Shown: positions 17,324 to 26,400 of the stretch, one piece after another | Layout of the letters: every line of letters starts with the position of its first letter | Position numbering within the stretch: position 1 is the first letter of the stretch | Source: an uncultured Clostridia bacterium | Lineage (GTDB): Bacteria; Bacillota; Clostridia; Christensenellales; Aristaeellaceae | DNA length: 57,173 nucleotides | Reading direction: 5' to 3' | Assembly: GCA_946407745.1 (NCBI GenBank) | Contig: CAMJPQ010000013.1 | Coordinates: 1-57,173 of the forward strand | Notes under the pieces: generated by a model | Told to the model about the DNA's origin: nothing | The model's input: only the letters and a program-made list of their open reading frames with translations | The model's database searches: none | Made by a program: the position numbers and the translations under genes

Positions 17324-17383
17324 GGACAGCTCCTTGGTTCGCGCCGCCATTGCGGCGCGGCTGCAGTTCAGACAGCCTTGCGT

Positions 17384-17412
17384 ATTATAATCACTGAGGG
17401 GGAAACTGTCAA
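17384..17412 (-). promoter_or_regulatory. Promoter of typA
   Basis: On the minus strand a perfect TTGACA, 17-base spacer and TATAAT. Confidence 0.88.
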
Positions 17413-17422
17413 TGCGCCCCCC

Positions 17423-17451
17423 TTTACTTTTTCAGTTTCATCCTCTATAAT
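17423..17451 (+). promoter_or_regulatory. Promoter of parA
   Basis: TTTACT, a 17-base spacer and TATAAT, 60 bases upstream of the parA start. It lies back to back with the typA promoter; the two -35 boxes are 10 bases apart. Confidence 0.8.
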
Positions 17452-17510
17452 TGTTCTGTTTGCGGCGCCGGGTGCGCCGCTGAAAACAGCTTTTCACACG
17501 GAGGAAACGG

Positions 17511-18356
17511 ATGTCCAGAACGGTTGCAGTCACCAATCAGAAGGGCGGCGTGGGCAAGACCACCACAGCGGTGAATCTGTCCGCCATGCTCGGCGAAATG
17601 GGGCAGCGGGTGCTGCTGGTGGATCTGGATCCCCAGGGCAACGCCTCCAGCGGCGCGGGCATGGAGGCGGGAGACGTCAGCGTATACGAGGTCCTGATGG
17701 GGCAGGCGCCCGCGCGCTCGGCGGTGGAAAGCACCGACTGGAAGGGGCTGGACGTGATGGCCAGCGACATTCGCCTGGCCGGCGCCGAGGTGGAGCTGGT
17801 CAACCTGCCCCAGCGTGAATACCGCCTGAAAACGGCGCTTTCCGCCATCTCCGCCGATTATGACATCATCCTCATCGACTGTCCGCCCTCCCTGGGTCTT
17901 CTGACACTGAACGCGCTGGCCGCCGCTGACAGCGTGCTGGTGCCCATCCAATGCGAGTACTATGCCCTGGAGGGTGTCACCAGCCTGATGGAGACCATCA
18001 CACGCGTGCGCCGCGGCATCAATCCGCGTCTTGAAATCGAAGGCATCCTGCTCACCATGCTGGACGGGCGCACCAACCTCGGCCTCCAGGTGGTGGAGCA
18101 GGTCAAAAAGCACTTCCCACAGCAGGTCTATTCCGTCACCGTGCCGCGCAGCGTGCGGCTGAGCGAGGCGCCCTCCCACGGGGAGCCCATACATATCTAC
18201 GACGCGAAATCCGCCGGATCACTGGCCTACGCCGCCCTGGCGAGGGAATTCCTCAGCCGCAACGGTGCCTCTCCCCTCCCCTCCTCGCTGGACGAGGTGA
18301 AGAGGGAGAAAAAGGACGGCGGAAAAAAGGATAAAAAGAAAAAGAAGAAGAAGTAA
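17511..18356 (+). CDS. parA: Chromosome-partitioning ATPase ParA (Soj)
   Basis: 281 residues. A deviant Walker A KGGVGKTTT opens the protein; VDLDPQGNASSG and DIILIDCPPSLG follow. It binds nucleoid DNA as an ATP dimer and is stimulated by ParB to position origins; in Bacillus it also controls DnaA. The last 20 residues form an added basic tail with seven lysines at the very end, longer than in typical Soj, which could raise non-specific DNA affinity. The start is fixed by GGAGG six bases upstream. parB follows after 256 bases rather than directly. Confidence 0.93.
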   Translation: MSRTVAVTNQKGGVGKTTTAVNLSAMLGEMGQRVLLVDLDPQGNASSGAGMEAGDVSVYEVLMGQAPARSAVESTDWKGLDVMASDIRLAGAEVELVNLPQREYRLKTALSAISADYDIILIDCPPSLGLLTLNALAAADSVLVPIQCEYYALEGVTSLMETITRVRRGINPRLEIEGILLTMLDGRTNLGLQVVEQVKKHFPQQVYSVTVPRSVRLSEAPSHGEPIHIYDAKSAGSLAYAALAREFLSRNGASPLPSSLDEVKREKKDGGKKDKKKKKKK

Positions 18357-18363
18357 GAATCTG

Positions 18364-18395
18364 TCCGAGAATAACTTGTACAGAATGCGCAGGTT
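18364..18395 (+). repeat. Degenerate repeat downstream of parA
   Basis: The partner of 17292-17323. It begins eight bases after the parA stop. Confidence 0.45.
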
Positions 18396-18456
18396 ATAAA
18401 GTGACATTCCTGAGAAGGTTACTATTTAGCATTGCACTCAGTAACTAGCGGGGGTT

Positions 18457-18589
18457 GTCAGGGGACAGCCAGTCCCCTGACTGTAATCGTATCGACCGGG
18501 TCTCCCGGTCGGGCGGGGAGTTTTCACTGGCCCACGGCCAGTGAAAACGTTCCTCAGCATCTACAATTCAACCGCAAGGCTGAATTGTA
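18457..18589. repeat. Chain of four hairpins between parA and parB
   Basis: Four separate inverted repeats in 133 bases: 18457-18481 (10-bp stem GTCAGGGGAC), 18494-18510 (7-bp stem GACCGGG), 18521-18547 (12-bp stem TTTTCACTGGCC) and 18562-18589 (9-bp stem TACAATTCA). All stems are perfect. None has a U-tract, so they are not ordinary terminators. No parS consensus is visible. This covers most of the 256-base gap. Confidence 0.8.
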
Positions 18590-18612
18590 ATCTAAGAAGA
18601 GGTAGGAAAATC

Positions 18613-19473
18613 ATGCCCAAAAAACACGGCCTGGGGCGCGGGCTGGATGTGCTGCTGCCCGAGAGCCTTACATCCGGTGTGCCGGTGGAGGACATCGCCA
18701 TCGGTGATATTGACCCCAATCCCGATCAGCCCCGCCGGGTCTTTTCCGAGGAAACCATAGAGCAGCTGGCACAGTCCATCCGCGAGCAGGGCATCCTGCA
18801 GCCGCTGCTGGTTGTTCACTCAGGCGGCGGGCGCTACCGGCTGGTAGCCGGCGAGCGCCGCTGGCGCGCCGCGCGCAGGGCCGGCCTGAGCAAGGTCCCC
18901 TGCCTGGTGCGGGAGATCACCCTCCGCGAGCAGCTTGAAATCGCGCTGATTGAAAACCTGCAGCGCGAGGACCTGAACGCGATGGAGGTGGCGCAGGGCA
19001 TCCGTGACCTGATGGAGCGCAGCGCCTACACCCAGGAACAGGCGGCCGACCGCATCGGCCTGAGCCGCTCCAACGTGGCCAACCTGGTGCGGCTTCTGAC
19101 CCTGCCCGATAGTGTACAGGATCTGGTGCGCGAGGGCAAGCTGTCCGCCGGGCACGCCCGGGCGCTGTGCAGCCTTTCCTCCCCGGAGGCGCAGGCCATG
19201 CTGGCAAAGGAAGCGGTGGAGAAGGGCTACAATGTCCGCCAGATGGAAGAGCTGGTGGCCCAGCGCAGGGCCGTGAAGGCAGACCGGGAGAAGCGCCGCC
19301 GTCCGCTGACGACAGAGCTGCAGCAGGCCGAAACCCGCATCCGCGAGGTCACCGGGCTGCGCACCGTGCTGTCCGGCACAGAAAAGAAGGGGAAGATCAC
19401 CCTGCAGTATTACAGCCGTGACGAGCTGGAGCGCCTGCTGGAGCTGATGGAGCGCTGGGAGGGCGCGATGTGA
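18613..19473 (+). CDS. parB: Chromosome-partitioning protein ParB (Spo0J)
   Basis: 286 residues. GLGRGLDVLLPE at the N terminus is the ParA-stimulating peptide region; RLVAGERRWRAARRAGL carries the GERRxRA CTP-binding motif; a helix-turn-helix follows (EQAADRIGLSRSNVANLVRLL). It is a CTP-dependent DNA clamp that loads at parS sites and spreads. An in-frame upstream ATG at 18541 is rejected because it falls inside a hairpin and lacks a ribosome site; the ATG at 18613 has GAGGTAGG upstream. It is followed directly by walJ. Confidence 0.93.
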   Translation: MPKKHGLGRGLDVLLPESLTSGVPVEDIAIGDIDPNPDQPRRVFSEETIEQLAQSIREQGILQPLLVVHSGGGRYRLVAGERRWRAARRAGLSKVPCLVREITLREQLEIALIENLQREDLNAMEVAQGIRDLMERSAYTQEQAADRIGLSRSNVANLVRLLTLPDSVQDLVREGKLSAGHARALCSLSSPEAQAMLAKEAVEKGYNVRQMEELVAQRRAVKADREKRRRPLTTELQQAETRIREVTGLRTVLSGTEKKGKITLQYYSRDELERLLELMERWEGAM

Positions 19474-20295
19474 ATGGACATGCGTTTCTGCCCATTGTAT
19501 TCCGGCTCCAGCGGCAACGCGCTGTATGTGGAGTACGGTGAGACCTGCCTGCTCGTGGACGCCGGAAAGAGCGGCCGCTGTGTGGAGGAAGCGCTGCGCT
19601 ACATCGAAGTAGACCCGTCTTCGCTCAGCGGCATACTGGTGACCCATGAGCATGCCGACCACATTGCTGGCGTTGGCATCCTTTCCCGGCGGTATCACCT
19701 GCCGGTCTACGCCAACGAGGCCACCTGGCAGGCCATGGAGGGCAAGCTGGGCAAGGTGCCTGCTGACCTGCGGCGCACCTTCCTCTCCGACGAGGATTTC
19801 TACATCGGCAGCCTGGGCGTGGTGCCCTTCCGCATCCCCCACGACGCGGCGGAGCCCGTCGGCTTCCGCCTGTGGGGCGGGCAGCTGTCCGTTTCCACCG
19901 CCACGGATCTCGGCCACTATACAAAGCAGGTGCACGAGGCTGTTTCCGGCAGCGACCTGGTGCTGCTGGAGTCCAACCACGACCCGGATCTGCTGCTGGC
20001 CAATCCCCACTACTCGGAGCGGCTGAAGCGGCGCATCCTGGGCAGGAACGGCCACCTCTCCAACGAGGCCTGCGCCGAGGCGCTGGTGTCGCTGGTGTCC
20101 ACCGGGGTGAAAAACATCATCCTCGGCCACCTCTCCGGGGAAAACAACACGCCGAAGCTCGCCCTTGAAACCAGCCAGACCCGCGCGGAAATCGAGGGCA
20201 TGGTGCTGGGCGAGGACGTGTGCATCGACCTGGCGTGGAGGGATAAGGTGGGAGGAGTTTATACTCTTCAAAGCGCCTTAGAGCTCAATTACTGA
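19474..20295 (+). CDS. walJ: MBL-fold hydrolase of the WalJ/YycJ type
   Basis: 273 residues. LYSGSSGNALYVEYG and VTHEHADHIAGVG (zinc-binding HxHxDH) identify the YycJ/WalJ branch of the metallo-beta-lactamase fold; ESNHDPDLLLANPHYSERLKRRI and GHLSGENNTP complete it. WalJ is thought to be a 5'-exonuclease acting in DNA repair and linked to wall control by its usual walRK neighbourhood, which is absent here. It starts at the base after the parB stop, so it is cotranscribed. The last 10-15 residues lie where base composition turns AT-rich, so the original C terminus may have been altered by the islet that follows. Confidence 0.88.
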   Translation: MDMRFCPLYSGSSGNALYVEYGETCLLVDAGKSGRCVEEALRYIEVDPSSLSGILVTHEHADHIAGVGILSRRYHLPVYANEATWQAMEGKLGKVPADLRRTFLSDEDFYIGSLGVVPFRIPHDAAEPVGFRLWGGQLSVSTATDLGHYTKQVHEAVSGSDLVLLESNHDPDLLLANPHYSERLKRRILGRNGHLSNEACAEALVSLVSTGVKNIILGHLSGENNTPKLALETSQTRAEIEGMVLGEDVCIDLAWRDKVGGVYTLQSALELNY

Positions 20296-20432
20296 AGGTG
20301 ATTGGCCCAATCATCTATAATCTTTGGCGAAAACACAGCATTTTGAGATATGGTGATAGGTTATTCCACTTGATTGCAGAAGCCATAAGAAGATACTTTC
20401 CAAAACAACGCTTATGAATCTGGAGGAAGAAG

Positions 20433-21353
20433 ATGGATTATTCTCAGGATACTCCATTCAATACATATGAAGATATTCAATCTGCAATAGAGATGAAGTC
20501 TGCAAAGCTTTCTTATCCGCATTCTGTGGGATACACTATGGCATGCCAAATCAATCCAATAAACCATATTACACCAATAATTATGTTGCTGCTCCCCGCA
20601 TTCTCTATTTTTCTTGTGTGTTACTACTTTTCTATTCCATATTGGACAATGCTGTTTGCGATCCCTTTGTTTTTGGTACATTCGTTTTATCCGCATTACA
20701 AATTGGTTTTTTGGGTTCTGAGTATCGGAAGTATCGTATTACAGAGCACAATAATGCGTGAGCATCAATGGATACTTTCATTTGGTGTGGGGATTATCGG
20801 ATTAATAATTGGACACACGATTTGGTGGGCATATATTTCAGGAGTTGTAAACAAAAAATTACTTTCAGATGAGTCATTATTTGAGACATTTTGGAAAAAG
20901 AAAGCATTTGGTATTTATAATACCAATCCGTTCAATGAGTTTCTTATGTATTCTACTCCCCCTCGAAAAGTAACACCCCAGAAACCAACAAGAAGAGAGA
21001 CATATACCCCAAATGAGGAATATATCGAATGCCTGCTCAATAGTTCAAACGGTACATTGAGTAGGGCATCTGCAGAATTTGCTGATAATATGATGTTTAT
21101 TGCTTCGACTTATGGCAAAGATGCAGCAATAAAAGAATTGAATAAATACAGGGACAATGCATACAAAAACCTCTTGGAGACAAAAAGTACACTCTCAATA
21201 GCTGTTTTCCCATACTCATTTCTTGTTGGGCTTCTGATCGGAGGAAATATCATTACTGAATCAGAAGGGGATGAATTGAACAAACAACATTTACAAATCA
21301 TGGAAAGCGCTCTTTACAAAAGCAAAGGTTTAGACAGGAGAACAAAACCATGA
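20433..21353 (+). CDS. Multi-pass membrane protein of unknown function in an AT-rich islet
   Basis: 306 residues, with AT-rich codon use unlike its neighbours. Four membrane segments lie at about residues 46-66, 68-86, 91-108 and 114-138; a soluble region follows, and a fifth hydrophobic segment lies near 258-278 (IAVFPYSFLVGLLIGGNII). No family was recognised. GGAGG lies six bases before the ATG. Its stop codon overlaps the ABC-F start (ATGA), so the two are translationally coupled although they differ sharply in composition. The 137 bases upstream are also AT-rich and hold only a 6-bp hairpin (GATTGG / CCAATC). It was probably acquired recently. Confidence 0.75.
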   Translation: MDYSQDTPFNTYEDIQSAIEMKSAKLSYPHSVGYTMACQINPINHITPIIMLLLPAFSIFLVCYYFSIPYWTMLFAIPLFLVHSFYPHYKLVFWVLSIGSIVLQSTIMREHQWILSFGVGIIGLIIGHTIWWAYISGVVNKKLLSDESLFETFWKKKAFGIYNTNPFNEFLMYSTPPRKVTPQKPTRRETYTPNEEYIECLLNSSNGTLSRASAEFADNMMFIASTYGKDAAIKELNKYRDNAYKNLLETKSTLSIAVFPYSFLVGLLIGGNIITESEGDELNKQHLQIMESALYKSKGLDRRTKP

Positions 21354-23254
21354 TCCTTCTTGCCCTGCAGGGAATCCAGAAGAGCTTCGGCACCAACCAG
21401 GTGCTGAAGGACGTTTCGTTTACCCTGCAAAACGGCGAGCGCATGGGGCTGGTGGGGGTCAACGGCAGCGGCAAGTCCACGCTGATGAAAATCATCGCCG
21501 GCCTGGAGACCGCCGACGCGGGCACTATGAACGTGCAGAAGGGGCTGCGCTTCGGCTACCTGGCCCAGCAGGGCGCCGTGGATGAAAACCGCACCGTGCT
21601 GGAGGAGCTGGAGACCGTGTTTGACCCGGTGGTGGCCATGGAGCGCCGCCTGCGCGCCCTTGAGGAGGAAATGGCCGCCGCCGCGGAGGACGCGGAGAAG
21701 CTTCACCGCCTGGGTTCGGAATACGACCGGCTGACCCGGGATTTCGAAAACGCCAACGGCTACGGCTGGCGCTCGGCGGTGCAGGGGGTGCTGGCGGGTC
21801 TGGGCTTTACAAAGGCGCAGCAGAGCCAGCGTGCGGCGCTGCTGTCCGGCGGGGAGCGGACGAGGCTCTGCTTGGGCCGCCTGCTGCTGACCGAGCCGGA
21901 CATCCTCCTGCTGGACGAGCCGACCAACCACCTGGATCTGAAGGCCATTTCCTGGCTGGAGGACTACCTGCAGAGCTACCGCGGCGCAGTGCTGGTCGTC
22001 AGCCATGACCGGTACTTCATGGACCATGTGTGCGGCCGCATGGGTGAATTGCTCTTCGGCACGGTGGAATGCTACGACGGCAACTACACCGCCTACATGG
22101 CCCAGCGGGCGGAGCGCTTTGAAATACGCATCAAGGCCTGGCAGCTGCAGCAGAAGGAGATTGCGCGGCAGGAGGCCATCATCGCCCGCTACCGCATGTA
22201 CAACAGGGAAAAGAGCATCCGCGCCGCCGAAAGCCGCGAGAAGCGGCTGGAAAAGCTGGAACGGCTGGAAAAGCCGACGGATGAAAAGACCGTACACTTC
22301 CACTTTGATGTGCGACGCCGCACCGGTGAGGATGTGCTGATGGTGGACGAGCTGAAAAAGAGCTACGGCCAGCGCACTCTGTTTGACCATGTGAAGCTGC
22401 ACCTTCGCGCCGGGGACCGTGTCGCGCTGATCGGCGACAACGGCGTGGGCAAAACCACGCTGCTGCGCTGCCTGGTCGGCGAGGAAAAGCCGGACAGCGG
22501 CACCATCCGCTACGGCGCGCAGGTGGACGTGGGCTACTACGACCAGCATCAGGCCCGCCTGCACAATGAAAAAACCGTGCTGGATGAGGTGTGGGACGAC
22601 TTCCGCCGCCTCGACCAGACGGAGGTGCGCGGGGCGCTGGGACAGTTTCTCTTTTCCGGTGACGATGTGCTGATGCCCGTTTCCACCCTCTCCGGCGGCG
22701 AAAAGGGACGTGTGGCCCTGACCAAGCTGATGCTGCACAAGGACAATGTGCTGCTGCTGGACGAGCCGACCAACCACCTGGACATGGACAGCCGCGAGGT
22801 GCTGGAGGAGGCGCTGCAGTCCTTCCCCGGCACGATACTGGCCATCAGCCACGACCGGTATTTCATCAACCGTTTCGCTGAAAAGGTGATGGTGCTGGAG
22901 GAAGGCGGCGTACTGGAGTACCTGGGCAACTACGATGACTACTGGGAAAAGGTGCACCGCGAGCTGCCGCCAGACGGCTCCGCGCCGCAGCAGACCCGCA
23001 CCGCCCTGGAGAAAGAAAAGAAAAAGACCCGTGAGGAGGCCGCGCGGCAAAAGGAGCGCCAGCAGGCACTGGCCGCCGCGGAGGCCGCCGTGGCCAAAGC
23101 CGAGCAGGAAGCCGCCGAGCTGGAAGCCGCCCTGGCCGACCCCGCCACCTACGCAGACAGTGCCCGCGCCCAGGCGCTGAGCCGCGCCTACCAGCAGAAG
23201 CAGAAGGAAATGGAGGCGCTGTACCAGGCGTGGGAAGAGATGATGGAGGAGTGA
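21350..23254 (+). CDS. ABC-F family ATPase (Uup/YfmR-like)
   Basis: 634 residues, two ATP-binding cassettes and no membrane segment. Walker A GVNGSGKST and GDNGVGKTT, signatures LSGGERTRL and LSGGEKGRV, and Walker B DILLLDEPTNHLD and NVLLLDEPTNHLD are intact. A charged linker (about residues 240-325) joins the cassettes, and a Lys/Glu/Ala-rich coiled coil closes the protein from about 545, as in Uup and YfmR. Such proteins bind the ribosomal E site and relieve stalling, or act on branched DNA in the case of Uup. Its ribosome site (AGGAGA) lies inside the AT-rich upstream gene. Confidence 0.88.
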   Translation: MILLALQGIQKSFGTNQVLKDVSFTLQNGERMGLVGVNGSGKSTLMKIIAGLETADAGTMNVQKGLRFGYLAQQGAVDENRTVLEELETVFDPVVAMERRLRALEEEMAAAAEDAEKLHRLGSEYDRLTRDFENANGYGWRSAVQGVLAGLGFTKAQQSQRAALLSGGERTRLCLGRLLLTEPDILLLDEPTNHLDLKAISWLEDYLQSYRGAVLVVSHDRYFMDHVCGRMGELLFGTVECYDGNYTAYMAQRAERFEIRIKAWQLQQKEIARQEAIIARYRMYNREKSIRAAESREKRLEKLERLEKPTDEKTVHFHFDVRRRTGEDVLMVDELKKSYGQRTLFDHVKLHLRAGDRVALIGDNGVGKTTLLRCLVGEEKPDSGTIRYGAQVDVGYYDQHQARLHNEKTVLDEVWDDFRRLDQTEVRGALGQFLFSGDDVLMPVSTLSGGEKGRVALTKLMLHKDNVLLLDEPTNHLDMDSREVLEEALQSFPGTILAISHDRYFINRFAEKVMVLEEGGVLEYLGNYDDYWEKVHRELPPDGSAPQQTRTALEKEKKKTREEAARQKERQQALAAAEAAVAKAEQEAAELEAALADPATYADSARAQALSRAYQQKQKEMEALYQAWEEMMEE

Positions 23255-23303
23255 GCGAAGGCCGCCCTACCAGCCGGTTCATCTCTGCGTAAAGAATGCA
23301 GGA

Positions 23304-23336
23304 CCCCTTTCGCCATTGAAAGGGGCCTTTTCTTTT
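23304..23336 (+). terminator. Terminator of the ABC-F gene
   Basis: CCCCTTTC / GAAAGGGG with a six-base loop, followed by CCTTTTCTTTT, 49 bases after the stop. Confidence 0.85.
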
Positions 23337-23368
23337 GCAAAGCTGCAGCCCGCTCTCCGCAGGCTGTG

Positions 23369-23397
23369 AAAAGCCCTCCCCCGTTGCCGGGAGAGGG
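23369..23397 (-). terminator. Terminator of the SH3-repeat gene
   Basis: On the minus strand CCCTCTCCCG / CGGGGGAGGG with a GCAA tetraloop, followed by CTTTTC, 17 bases after the stop. Confidence 0.8.
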
Positions 23398-23414
23398 TGT
23401 TTGTTCATTCAGGC

Positions 23415-26400
23415 TTACTTGTGCCCCTGGGGCGCATGCTCCCAGGCGTACTGGATGGCCTTGACGTGATTTTCCTCCACGATATTGGTGCCGTGAGTGC
23501 GGCTGTTGGTAAAGTGGAGGCAGATCTGGCCGCCCATGTTGTTGTTCGAGATGGTATCGCCCTCCGGGTTGTGGGGGATGCCGTACAGCGAGCAGGCAAA
23601 GGTGCGGTTGCCGATGGTCACCAGGCAGGGACGGCGCTCCCACTTGTTGCCGCGCTGCAGCTCCTCGGCTGTGCTGACGCCATAGGCCTGGCACAGGCGC
23701 GCGGTATCCGCCGCGGTCAGGGGCTCAATGTCCGCGTGCTGGCCGCCGCTCCAGCGATGCGCCCACCACACAATGCCGGTATACACATCGTAGATCTTCA
23801 TATTGGCGCCCTTTGGCCACATATCCTGTATGCCGCCGGTGTACCAGTCGATCTTCTCTGCGGGGTAAATGTCCATGGTCAGTGTGGCCACCACACCCGG
23901 GTCATAGGGGCGTGTGCCGTAGAGCGCGTGCTGCACACTCGGCCAGGCAATGCCGTCCGCCGTGACGCCAATGGCCCGCTCAAAGGCGGAGACCGCGCTG
24001 GCCACAGCGCTTGTGTAAGAGCTGGTGACCGAGCCGCTGTAGTAGCCCTGGTTCTTCAGCGCACGGGTCAGGCGGGTCACCTCCTGGTTGTTCAGGTCAG
24101 AGGAGAGATACCCGGCCGAGGATGTGGAGAGAGTGAAGTACTCCGCCTCGTTGTTGGCGGGATCATAGGTCGGCGTGGGCGCCACAGTGGGCGTGGCGGT
24201 AGTGATGGGATCGCCGCCCATATCCGTCAGGATAATCAGGTCAGACCGCACATAGCCCATGCCGAAGGAGGTGCTCACGTTGTACCAGAGGTAGCTGCCC
24301 TCAGCCACCGGCGCGCCGTAATAGGCCAGCACCGTGTTCTGGTAAACCGTGCCGATCCTGCTGTAGGCGGTGGAGGGGCCGGAGCGCACGTTGGCCGAAT
24401 AGCTGCGGATCTTCACATAGCCTGTCACCGTGCCCTGTGTCGGGGTAGGTGTCGGCGTCGCCGTCGTCACCGGCTCCGCGGTGGGCGTGGGGGTCACCGG
24501 CGGGAAGGTGCGTCCGTACTCGTCGCACTCCAGCAAGTAGTCGCCGCGCAGGTAGCCTGTGCGCCCGGAAACCGGTGAAACGACCGGATACCAGGTGTAG
24601 CCGCTGTAGCGGACCGTGTCGCCCACAACCGGCAGCACGGTGGAAATGGCAATGGTCTCAATGGTGGTGCCCTGCGGCGCCTCGCGCAGCACGATGGTCG
24701 CCGTGGTGCGCACATAGCCCACAACCACAGGCCCCTCCGTCGGGGGCGCGGTGATCACCGGCGTGGGGGTGGGTGTGCCCGGCACAGCGGTGGGGGTCAC
24801 AATGTCTGAGCCGTCCGGGTTGCATTCGCGCAGGTAGTCCGAGCGGATATAGCCCATGGTGCTGCCCACGCGCACATAATACCAGCTGTAGACAGAGCCG
24901 GAGGGGATGACAGGCTGGCCGTAGAAGGCCATCACGCTGCCGTACCTCGCCTGGGTAATGATGTTGCCCGCGGTAACCTGCGGGGTGGAGCGCACATTCA
25001 CGCTGTTCACCGTCACGCGCACAAAGCCGGTCCGCGCCAGGGTCGGGGTGGGCTCAGGACCTGTGGACGTGGGAGTGGGCACAATCGCGGTCGCCGTGGG
25101 CGACACCAGGTCACTGCCGTCGGCGTTGCACTCGGTCACATAGTCATTGCGCACATAGCCCCACTGGTTGCCGAAGCGCACGAAATACCAGTAGTTGCTC
25201 TCTCCCGGCGCCTGCACAGGCAGGCCCGCGAAGGGCAGCACCGTGCCGCGCAGCGCGGTGCCGAGCGACGGGGAGGTGACGGACGGGCCGGAGCGCACAT
25301 TGACGCTCGTGCCTGTGATTCTCACATAGCCGGACACGGCAGGCGCCTCCGTCACGGGGGCCAGGGTCGGGGTGGCCGTGGGCAGGCTGCCCGTGGGCGC
25401 GACGGTCGGCGCGGTGATGTCCGTGCCATCCGCGTTGCATTCACGCACGCAGTCGGCGCGCATATAGCCCCAGGTGCCCTGATATTCCACATAATACCAG
25501 CTGTAGGTGTCGCCGGAGGGGCGCACCGCGCCGCCGTGGGGCATCACAGTGCCGTAGGGCACAGTGGCCAGCCAGGTCGCGGGCGAAATCGCGGGCGATG
25601 AGCGGAACACCACAGAGCCCTTGATCGTTTTCACATAGCCGCTGGCGGCCGGTGTCTCGGTCACCACAGGCTGCTGGGTGGGGGTCGGTGTTACATAGGA
25701 GGGGGATGTAGGCGTCGGGGTTGTACCGGTCGGCACGGCCGTCGGCCCGGAAATAGGCCCGCCGTGCTCATCACAGGGCTGCACGCAGTCGGCCCGCATA
25801 TAGCCCCAGGTGCCGTTGTACTCTACATAATACCAGCTGTAGGTTTCTCCCTGCGGCTGCACCAGCGCGGCATAGGGCATCACCACACCATACGCCACGG
25901 CAGTAATGCGCGCGCCGGTGCTTACAGAGGGAGCGGCGCGCAGCACCACAGACCCCTTGATGGTTTTCACATAGCCGCTGGCAGCCGGCGCCTCGGTGAT
26001 GACAGGCGGCGCGGTGACCGGTACCTCGGTGATCACCGGCACCGGCGTGACCGTGCCGATGGCGGAGCCGTCTTCATTGCACTCCTGCACAAGGTCGGAG
26101 CGGATATAGCCCCAGCCGCTGCCGTAGCTGACAAAATACCAGGTTCTGCTGTCTCCGGCCGGCCGCGTGGGTGTGCCCGCGTAGGGCAGGATCTGGCCGC
26201 GCGTTACCCGCGCCACCACCGTACCGGTCGCGGTGGAGGGATCGTTGCGCACATTCACGGTGGAGCCGGTCACCTTCACCCACCCGGAGGCGGAGTGAGG
26301 CGTCGGCGTAACGGCGGAGGGCGTGGTCACCACCGCCGTCGGGGCCAGTGTGACGGGCACACTGGTCGGTGCGTCAATCGCGGAGCCATCCTCGTTGCAT

